This document shows positions 1-4,843 of a DNA stretch of 6,314 nt, in pieces. Position numbers and translations under genes: made by a program. The notes under the pieces were generated by a model. That model did no database searches. It was not told the DNA's origin and saw nothing but the letters and a program-made list of their open reading frames with translations. The DNA is from Actinomycetes bacterium (lineage in GTDB: Bacteria; Actinomycetota; Acidimicrobiia; Acidimicrobiales; RAAP-2), in the NCBI GenBank assembly GCA_021849435.1, contig JAJZSX010000145.1, positions 1 through 6,314 on the forward strand, written 5' to 3'. How positions within the stretch are numbered: the first letter of the stretch is position 1; every line of letters starts with the position of its first letter.

Positions 1-49
1 CATTGGCCGCTCGGGCACCGACCCGTCGAGCATCCTAGCCCAGGCGTCT

Positions 50-79
50 GTGCCAGCCAACGGCGCGACGCTCTACGAT
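50..79 (+). promoter_or_regulatory. Candidate yajQ promoter, leaderless type
   Basis: A -10-like hexamer TACGAT lies at 74-79, and the yajQ ATG begins after exactly 6 nt (ttgccc), where a transcription start would be expected. A weak -35-like GTGCCA at 50-55 (4 of 6 matches to TTGACA) is separated from it by 18 bp. No Shine-Dalgarno sequence precedes the ATG. The arrangement fits leaderless transcription, which is common in actinobacteria. It is inferred from spacing alone. Confidence 0.5.
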
Positions 80-85
80 TTGCCC

Positions 86-574
86 ATGCCAACTTTCGAC
101 GTCGTCTCCGAGATAGACCTCCAAGAGGTGCGCAACGCCGTGGACCAGGCCAACCGCGAGGCGGGCACGCGCTTCGACTTCAAGAACACGGACGCACACA
201 TCGAGTTCTCCGAGAAGGAGCTCACCCTCTCGGCCTCGACCGAGGACCGCCTGCGGGCCCTCTACCAACTCCTCGAAGAGAAGATGGTCAAGCGCCAGGT
301 GTCGCTCAAGTCCCTCGAGGCCGGCAAGATCGAAGAGGCGAGCCACGGTGCCGCGCGCCAGAAGGTGGCCCTAAAGGCCGGCATCTCCCAGGAGGTCGGC
401 AAGCAGATCAACAAGATCATCAAGGAGATGGGCGTCAAGAGCCTCTCGTCGTCGATCCAGGGCGATCAGGTGCGCGTCTCGGGCAAGCAGCGCGACGATC
501 TCCAGCAGGCGATCGCGAAGCTCAAGGAGTCCGACGTGTCGGTGCCCCTGCAGTTCACAAATTTCCGCGACTAG
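86..574 (+). CDS. yajQ: YajQ family nucleotide / cyclic-di-GMP-binding protein
   Basis: A 162-residue protein, matching the usual length of about 160-165 residues. It opens with the family hallmark MPTFDVVSEIDLQEV, followed by NAVDQANRE and TRFDFKNT (about residues 28-35). The C-terminal half holds VSGKQRDDLQ (about 131-140) and ends in the diagnostic PLQFTNFRD. YajQ proteins are small cytoplasmic proteins with two ferredoxin-like alpha/beta domains. A Xanthomonas member binds cyclic-di-GMP and acts with a transcription factor, and others have been reported to bind nucleic acid or nucleotide; the role in this organism is unknown. An in-frame GTG at 50 would add 12 residues, but the ATG at 86 is where family members start and it lies 6 nt behind TACGAT. 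The frame stays open to the left window edge, probably by chance in GC-rich DNA. The gene converges on gtrA with no gap between stop codons. Confidence 0.95.
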   Translation: MPTFDVVSEIDLQEVRNAVDQANREAGTRFDFKNTDAHIEFSEKELTLSASTEDRLRALYQLLEEKMVKRQVSLKSLEAGKIEEASHGAARQKVALKAGISQEVGKQINKIIKEMGVKSLSSSIQGDQVRVSGKQRDDLQQAIAKLKESDVSVPLQFTNFRD

Positions 575-1081
575 CTAGCCGCGCAGCGCCTCTTCGGCCG
601 AGAGGTGTTCGTCGATCTCTTCGAGCGTGTGATCCTTAAAGATCCGGTTGAAGACCATCATCTTGAGGATCCAGAACAGACCGAAGCTCGCGAGGTTGGT
701 CGTCGAGACCAGCAGCGTGTTCACCGGGTGGCTCCAGTCGTGTCCCTTGACCTGAGACTTCGCCCAGGCGGCGCCCAGCATCGAGACACCGATGCCGAGG
801 AACGACATCGTCCAGAACGGCACGATCTCGGTCAGGAAATGACTACGTCCGCGTTTGCCCCAGGTCCAGGTGCGATTGAGGTAGTACGAGGGAATCGTCG
901 CCACCAGGTTGCCCAGCACCGTGGCCCAGATGACACCCTTGACGAGATGAAACCCGTAGAAGACCGAGATCGAGGTAAAGGACACCGCGGTCGAGATCAC
1001 CGAGACTGAGGTGAATCGCAGGACCTTCTTGCCTTGGTGGGTGTGGGCCCACACCCAAAGATCCTGTAGTCGCCGCGGCAC
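575..1081 (-). CDS. GtrA family polytopic membrane protein
   Basis: A small integral membrane protein (168 residues from the GTG at 1081) with four hydrophobic segments, at roughly residues 24-43, 50-67, 85-105 and 123-143 in that numbering. The family signature PSYYLNRTWTWGK follows the second segment, and the basic FWILKMMVFNRIFK follows the fourth. GtrA-like proteins are thought to help move lipid-linked sugars across the membrane for O-antigen, teichoic acid or arabinogalactan-type glycosylation; the substrate here cannot be told. The C-terminus is a charged tail (EEIDEHLSAEEALRG). The start is uncertain. GTG 1081 lies 7 nt after TAGGCT. GTG 1054 (159 residues) lies 6 nt after CAGGAT and has AGGA 7 nt upstream. 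TTG 1126 (183 residues) has no visible signal. The gene is divergent from tesB, and a perfect 20-bp palindrome lies within its first codons. No glycosyltransferase gene is adjacent. Confidence 0.88.
   Translation of the reverse strand: MPRRLQDLWVWAHTHQGKKVLRFTSVSVISTAVSFTSISVFYGFHLVKGVIWATVLGNLVATIPSYYLNRTWTWGKRGRSHFLTEIVPFWTMSFLGIGVSMLGAAWAKSQVKGHDWSHPVNTLLVSTTNLASFGLFWILKMMVFNRIFKDHTLEEIDEHLSAEEALRG
1038..1057. repeat. Perfect 20-bp palindrome at the 5' end of gtrA
   Basis: TGGGTGTGGGCCCACACCCA reads identically on both strands with no spacer, centred between 1047 and 1048; the symmetry breaks at 1037/1058. It lies about 85-105 nt upstream of the tesB start and within the first codons of gtrA. 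If gtrA starts at GTG 1054, it covers that start codon and the predicted transcription start, a classic position for a repressor site. Because it is in phase, both strands encode WVWAHT across it. A regulatory role is inferred; it could also be coincidental coding sequence. Confidence 0.5.
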
Positions 1082-1130
1082 GGGCAACAGCCTACCGTGG
1101 CCAACTCGCGAGGGAGAGCTCGCCAACTGT

Positions 1131-1136
1131 CACAAT
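1131..1136 (+). promoter_or_regulatory. Candidate -10 box of tesB, leaderless type
   Basis: CACAAT (4 of 6 matches to TATAAT) lies exactly 6 nt before the GTG at 1143, so transcription would begin at or next to the start codon. No -35 box is clear 16-18 bp upstream. The only purine-rich stretch that could mimic a Shine-Dalgarno, AGGGAGAG at 1111-1118, is about 24 nt from the GTG and too far to serve it. This is the weakest hexamer of the four similarly spaced ones in the window. Confidence 0.35.
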
Positions 1137-1142
1137 GGACGA

Positions 1143-2012
1143 GTGTCCGACGCCCTTGAACTGCTGGTGAAGTTGCTGGACCTCGAAACCATCGAGGTCA
1201 ACGTCTACCGCGGCCAGCATCCCCAGGAGGAGCGCCAGCGCACCTTCGGGGGCCAGGTGGCCGCCCAGGCCCTCATGGCGGCGGGACGCACGGTCGAGCG
1301 GGGCCGCGTGCACTCCCTGCACTCGTACTTCCTGCGCCCGGGTGACCCTCAGGCGCCCATCCTCTACGAGGTCGACCGCATACGTGACGGGCGCAGCTTC
1401 ACCACGCGGCGCGTCGTCGCCATTCAGCACGGTCGGGCCATCTACAACATGCAGGCGAGCTTTCACACCGATGAAGTCAGCCTCGAGCACCAGTTCACGA
1501 TGCCCGAGGTGCCCGATCCCGAGACCATCCCCCCGCTGTTCGAGCGCGTCAAGGACGAGTGGGGCGACGTCGATGAGTGGTTCAAGCGCCACCACCCCAT
1601 CGACCAGCGCTTCATCGGTGAGCTGCCCTGGAGCCCGGCGCGCGAGCGAATCCCCTATCAGCGTCTATGGATCCGCGCCGACGGCGCACTGGCGGCCGAT
1701 CCCCTGCTGCACGCGTGCGTGGTGACCTACGCGAGCGACATGAGCCTCTTCGACGCGATCCTTGCTCCGCACGCGGTGCGCTGGGACGACGGAACCTTCA
1801 TGGGCGCGAGCCTGGACCACTGCATGTGGTTCCACCGCGACGTGCACGCCGACGAGTGGCTTCTCTACGACATGGACTCGCCCATCGCCCACGGCGGGCG
1901 CGGCCTCGCGCGCGGCTTCCTGTTCAACCAGTCCGGCGAGCTGTGCGTCTCGATGGTCCAAGAAGGTCTCACCCGCGTGATCGACCCAAAGTTCGCGGCC
2001 CCGGCACCGTAG
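1143..2012 (+). CDS. tesB: Acyl-CoA thioesterase II (TesB-like)
   Basis: Hydrolyses acyl-CoA thioesters to free acid and CoA in the cytoplasm. The 289-residue length is close to E. coli TesB (286). The protein is a tandem of two HotDog folds, roughly residues 1-115 and 165-285. Domain 1 carries RTFGGQVAAQAL (33-44) and SLHSYFLRPGD (58-68). Domain 2 carries YASDMSLF with Asp199, GASLDHCMWFHR with Ser223, and SMVQEGLTR with Gln273. These align with the E. coli Asp204-Thr228-Gln278 catalytic triad, with Ser in place of Thr. The GTG at 1143 is chosen because VSDALELLVKLLDLE matches the usual TesB N-terminus; the frame is open further upstream, but that sequence lacks family character. The DinB-like gene follows after 9 nt in the same direction, so the two may be co-transcribed even though the second seems to have its own promoter. 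The physiological acyl-CoA substrate is unknown. Confidence 0.93.
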   Translation: MSDALELLVKLLDLETIEVNVYRGQHPQEERQRTFGGQVAAQALMAAGRTVERGRVHSLHSYFLRPGDPQAPILYEVDRIRDGRSFTTRRVVAIQHGRAIYNMQASFHTDEVSLEHQFTMPEVPDPETIPPLFERVKDEWGDVDEWFKRHHPIDQRFIGELPWSPARERIPYQRLWIRADGALAADPLLHACVVTYASDMSLFDAILAPHAVRWDDGTFMGASLDHCMWFHRDVHADEWLLYDMDSPIAHGGRGLARGFLFNQSGELCVSMVQEGLTRVIDPKFAAPAP

Positions 2013-2015
2013 GAT
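2010..2015 (+). promoter_or_regulatory. Candidate -10 box of the DinB-like gene, on the tesB stop codon
   Basis: TAGGAT fits the actinobacterial TANNNT -10 pattern and ends exactly 6 nt (ttctcc) before the ATG at 2022, which would make the mRNA leaderless. Its first three bases are the TAG stop codon of tesB. No good -35 is seen at the normal distance; TCGACC at 1981-1986 is 23 bp away, which is too far. The GGAT part (2012-2015) could instead act as a poor ribosome binding site on a tesB read-through transcript. Confidence 0.4.
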
Positions 2016-2021
2016 TTCTCC

Positions 2022-2483
2022 ATGGACCTCGCCACTATCGTCACCGCCTACGAGGAGTCGACCTGGACCTTCCTCGACGCCGCCAACCAACTCACCGACA
2101 CGGTGCTGGATCGCCACGCCGAGGGCGGCTGGAGCGCGCGCCAGATCGTCCACCACATGGCCGATGCCGAAGCTCAGTCCTACGCGCGACTGCGCCGGCT
2201 GCTCGCCGAGCCCGAAGGCTCGATCATCCAGGGCTACGACGAGGCAGCCTGGGCGAACTGCACGGCGCTCGGCTACAGCGAGCTGCCCATTGAGCACTCC
2301 CTCGCGGTAGTCGCCGCGGTGCGCGCGGCCTCGGCTGACCTGTTACGCCGTCTGAGCGGGGCCGACCTCGAGCGATTCGGGCTGCACAGCGACTCGGGCC
2401 ACTACAGCGTGGCCACCTGGATCACGGTCTACACCGCGCACCCACGCGACCACGCCGCGCAGATGGCCGAGGCGATCGCCTAA
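2022..2483 (+). CDS. DinB/YfiT-like four-helix metal-binding protein
   Basis: A 153-residue cytoplasmic protein with the shape of the DinB-like superfamily, which has a four-helix bundle and usually a metal bound by three histidines. The first helix is followed by WSARQIVHHMADAE, the equivalent of the family's W-x(n)-H-L-x-D/E segment, giving His45 (or His44). The last helix carries the H-x3-H pair His140 and His144 in YTAHPRDHAAQM. This is the expected metal triad in the expected order and spacing. Some actinobacterial relatives use mycothiol as a thiol cofactor, and Bacillus relatives include bacillithiol transferases; the reaction here cannot be assigned. The ATG at 2022 is the natural start and lies 6 nt after TAGGAT. 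It follows tesB by 9 nt, which may mean shared expression. Its stop codon overlaps that of the convergent citrate synthase gene by 4 nt. Confidence 0.85.
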   Translation: MDLATIVTAYEESTWTFLDAANQLTDTVLDRHAEGGWSARQIVHHMADAEAQSYARLRRLLAEPEGSIIQGYDEAAWANCTALGYSELPIEHSLAVVAAVRAASADLLRRLSGADLERFGLHSDSGHYSVATWITVYTAHPRDHAAQMAEAIA

Positions 2484-3748
2484 CGCTGGTCCATCGGCAC
2501 GTAGTCGCGCACCTCGGGTCCGGTGTAGAGCTGACGCGGACGGGCGATCTTCATGTCCTGGTCGAGCAGCTCCTGGAAGTGCGCGAGCCACCCCGACGTG
2601 CGAGGGATCGCGAAGAGCACCGTGAACATTTCCGGCGGGAACCCCATCGCCTGGTAGATCAGCCCCGAGTAGAAGTCGACGTTGGGGTAGAGACGACGCG
2701 AGATGAAGTAGTCGTCGGCCAGTGCGATCTCCTCGAGTTTCAATGCGATGTCGAGCAGCGGGCTCTTTCCGGTGACCGAGAAGACCTGGTCGGCCGTCTG
2801 CTTGATGATCTTGGCGCGCGGGTCGTAATTCTTGTAGACGCGATGACCGAAGCCCTCAAGCAGGGTCTTGCCCTGCTTAACCGTCTCGATGAAGGCCGGC
2901 ACGTTCTCGATGCTGCCGATCCTGTTGAGCATCTTGAGCACGGCCTCGTTGGCTCCGCCGTGGCGCGGCCCGTAGAGGGCCGCGGTCGCCGCCGCCGTGG
3001 CGACGTAAGGGTCGCCGTGCGACGAGCCCACCAAGCGCATGGCGGTCGTGCCGCAATTCTGCTCGTGGTCGGCGTGCAAGATGAAGAGCACCTCGAGAGC
3101 GCGGCTCAGGATCGGGTCGGGCTCGTAGTGGGGCTCGGCCACTTTCCACATCATCGAAAGGAAGTTCTGGGTGTAGCCCAGGGTATTGTCCGGGTAGACG
3201 AAGGGCATGCCAACGCTGAAGCGGTGCGCCGCGGCGGCCAGGGTGGGCATCTTGGCGATCAGACGAACGACCTGCTTGTGCAGGATCGCCGGGTCGTCGA
3301 TGATCTTGGCTTCCTTGTAGTACGTCGACAGGGCGGCGATGGCCGAGACCAGCATGCCCATCGGGTGGGCGTCGTAGTTGAAGCCTTCGAGGAAGCGCTT
3401 GCGCACGTTCTCGTGGATGAAGGTGTGGTAGGTGACCTCACGCTCCCACTCGGCGGCCTGGTTGGTGGTCGGCAGTTCGCCGTGGTTGAGCAGGTAGGCG
3501 ACCTCGAGGTACGTCGACTGCTCGGCGAGCTGCTCGATCGGATATCCCCGATAGCGGAGGATGCCAGCGTCGCCGTCGAGGTAGGTGATCGACGACTCTG
3601 CCGCGGCGGTCGCCATGAAGCCCGGGTCGAAAAACCACACGCCCGGAACGGCCTTCGTGAACTCCTTGGCGGCGATGCCGCCGTTCTCAATCGGTATCTC
3701 CCGCGTCTCCCCAGTGCGGTTGTCCGTAACGGTAATGGACTGCGTCAC
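2480..3748 (-). CDS. gltA: Citrate synthase (type II)
   Basis: Condenses acetyl-CoA with oxaloacetate to citrate and CoA, the first step of the TCA cycle, in the cytoplasm. The 422-residue length is close to E. coli GltA (427), and the N-terminal beta-rich region typical of type II enzymes is present (residues 1-50, ending FFDPGFMATAA). Catalytic residues are visible: His263 in GPRHGGANEA, His302 in GFGHRVYKNYDPRA and Asp358 in YPNVDFYSGL. His228 in LHADHEQNC and Arg311, Arg383 and Arg403 (IARPRQLYTG) match the oxaloacetate and CoA ligands. The second half closely resembles the plant glyoxysomal and actinobacterial style (DEYF-like ADDYFISRRLYPNVDFYSGLIYQAMGFPPEMFTVLFAIPR, here split by family positions 345-383). 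The cysteine involved in NADH regulation of E. coli GltA (Cys206) appears not to be conserved (AEPHYEP, 204-210). The GTG start has GAGG 5 nt upstream and a promoter behind it. The downstream end overlaps the convergent DinB-like gene. Confidence 0.97.
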   Translation of the reverse strand: MTQSITVTDNRTGETREIPIENGGIAAKEFTKAVPGVWFFDPGFMATAAAESSITYLDGDAGILRYRGYPIEQLAEQSTYLEVAYLLNHGELPTTNQAAEWEREVTYHTFIHENVRKRFLEGFNYDAHPMGMLVSAIAALSTYYKEAKIIDDPAILHKQVVRLIAKMPTLAAAAHRFSVGMPFVYPDNTLGYTQNFLSMMWKVAEPHYEPDPILSRALEVLFILHADHEQNCGTTAMRLVGSSHGDPYVATAAATAALYGPRHGGANEAVLKMLNRIGSIENVPAFIETVKQGKTLLEGFGHRVYKNYDPRAKIIKQTADQVFSVTGKSPLLDIALKLEEIALADDYFISRRLYPNVDFYSGLIYQAMGFPPEMFTVLFAIPRTSGWLAHFQELLDQDMKIARPRQLYTGPEVRDYVPMDQR

Positions 3749-3753
3749 GATGT

Positions 3754-3757
3754 CCTC
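3754..3757 (-). promoter_or_regulatory. Shine-Dalgarno of citrate synthase
   Basis: GAGG on the minus strand is separated by 5 nt (ACATC) from the GTG start at 3748. This decides the start codon and contrasts with the window's plus-strand genes, which show no such site. If the promoter just upstream is right, the leader is only about 10 nt. Confidence 0.6.
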
Positions 3758-3763
3758 GGTTCG

Positions 3764-3792
3764 AAAATAGCTGCCACGCCATCGTAGGCCAA
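3764..3792 (-). promoter_or_regulatory. Candidate sigma-70-type promoter of citrate synthase
   Basis: On the minus strand, TTGGCC (3792-3787; 4 of 6 matches to TTGACA) and TATTTT (3769-3764; 4 of 6 matches to TATAAT) are separated by exactly 17 bp. Transcription would start near 3757, giving a very short leader. The site lies in the 65-bp gap between the membrane-protein stop codon and the citrate synthase start, so citrate synthase can be expressed independently of the genes upstream. Confidence 0.55.
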
Positions 3793-3813
3793 CCCACGGG
3801 GGCGGTCTCGTCG

Positions 3814-4803
3814 CTAGCCGTTACCTGAGGGCGCCAGGGTCACCGCGTAGACCTTCTCGACGGTCCCGGCCGCGCTGGCGGGTGCGCCGGTCACGGCAAC
3901 GCGCAGCGTCGCCCTCTCATTCGCGTACGTCGTCAGTGACGACGCGTCGAAGGCGAAGGAAGCGTCCGGTCCGATCGTCGCGCGCATCACCCGGCGCTGA
4001 GTGGCGCCCGAGGACGAGGTGAAGGTCACCGTGACCGACACGGGCTGCGTGCAGTAGGCGACGTTGGTCACCGACACCCCCACGCGGATCGACGTCACCG
4101 GCGGCAGGACAATCTTCCCTGACGGCGCTGGCAAGGGCGAGGGTGTCACGGCCACGGCGCTAATCGACACACCGCGCGTCAACGTGAGCGACGGCGCCGA
4201 GGTCAGCGCCGACAGGGTCGTGGCCAGCGCCAGGTGCGCGAGCGGTGAGGTCGCGGCCTCGAGTGAGACTCGTCCGGGCTCACCGACGAGGGAGAAGCGC
4301 TTGTAGTTCCATCGCGCGACCGCCGCCACCAGGGCTACCTGGGCGCTCGCGAGGCTCGTCGTCGAGGTGCTCGCCCCGGGCAGTGTGAGTGCGGTCGTCG
4401 TCGCGGCGATGACGGCCTGGTCCGCCGCTACGCGCGCGGCCGTGAGCGTGATCAGCTCGCGCTGGACGTGATGGGCAAGCACGGGGCGATGCAGCAAATT
4501 GGCGTCGCTCAGGAGAGGGCCGAGCTGCTGGTCGATCTGGTCGAGGCGCGCGGCGAAGACCGGTCGCGACAGACTTCCGCCGTGGCTGAGCAGATACGCC
4601 AGGTGAAAGTCGACGTTGTTCTCGAGCGTGATCAGACGGTTCGCAAGCGCGGCGAAGCTGCGGTTCTCACTGCGCCGCGGGCTCGTCGCCTGGTGGGCCG
4701 AGCGGCTCACGTCGCGTGCGAAGAGCACCACGAGGAACGTCACGACGAGCGCGGCCACCAGCAACACGTTGTGTCGACGCCGTTGCGCGCGAGTTCTGGC
4801 CAC
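3814..4803 (-). CDS. Single-pass membrane protein of unknown function
   Basis: I do not recognise this 329-residue protein. A basic N-terminus (RTRAQRRRH) precedes one hydrophobic segment at about 12-29, predicting an N-terminal anchor with the rest outside the membrane. Residues about 45-140 look helical, with leucine- and alanine-rich heptad-like spacing (FAALANRLITLENNVDFHLAYLL split at 50-72, then LDQIDQQLGPLL), and could form a helical bundle resembling an extracytoplasmic sensor domain. A Ser/Thr/Ala-rich middle and a Pro-rich linker (PSPLPAPSGK, 221-230) lead to a beta-rich C-terminal domain at about 235-325 (VGVSVTNVAY, VSVTVTF, ATLRVAVTG) with the look of an Ig-like or CARDB-like sandwich. 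It has a single cysteine (251). The GTG start at 4803 lies 40 nt after the rmuC stop codon, so it may be co-transcribed with rmuC. No cytoplasmic signalling domain is present, and function is not assigned. Confidence 0.82.
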   Translation of the reverse strand: MARTRAQRRRHNVLLVAALVVTFLVVLFARDVSRSAHQATSPRRSENRSFAALANRLITLENNVDFHLAYLLSHGGSLSRPVFAARLDQIDQQLGPLLSDANLLHRPVLAHHVQRELITLTAARVAADQAVIAATTTALTLPGASTSTTSLASAQVALVAAVARWNYKRFSLVGEPGRVSLEAATSPLAHLALATTLSALTSAPSLTLTRGVSISAVAVTPSPLPAPSGKIVLPPVTSIRVGVSVTNVAYCTQPVSVTVTFTSSSGATQRRVMRATIGPDASFAFDASSLTTYANERATLRVAVTGAPASAAGTVEKVYAVTLAPSGNG

Positions 4804-4843
4804 GACCGTCCAATGTACTCACCGCCCCGATTCGCCGAACGGG

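Noticed and set aside
1..85. Possible ends of neighbouring genes at the left edge (minus-strand ATG at 33; plus-strand frame ending in TAG at 36-38; yajQ frame open to the edge)
   Set aside because: Each offers about a dozen codons or fewer of unrecognisable sequence, with no ribosome binding site or family match.
589..605. Hairpin CCTCT-N7-AGAGG just after yajQ as a terminator
   Set aside because: The stem is only 5 bp plus a wobble pair, has no T-tract on either strand, and lies inside gtrA coding sequence.
1011..1142. Upstream in-frame extension of tesB from an ATG at 1011
   Set aside because: The translation lacks TesB character and runs antisense to gtrA. The family N-terminus begins at the GTG at 1143.
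2470..2481. AGGCGATCGCCT palindrome at the DinB-like/citrate synthase junction
   Set aside because: There is no spacer for a loop and no T-tract. It encodes the C-terminal AIA of the DinB-like protein. GCGATCGC-type palindromes are not rare in GC-rich DNA.
2579..3787. A 402-codon open frame on the plus strand opposite citrate synthase
   Set aside because: It is Arg-, Val- and Gly-rich with no domain character and lies antisense to a gene with all its catalytic residues. Long antisense open frames are typical of GC-rich codon use.
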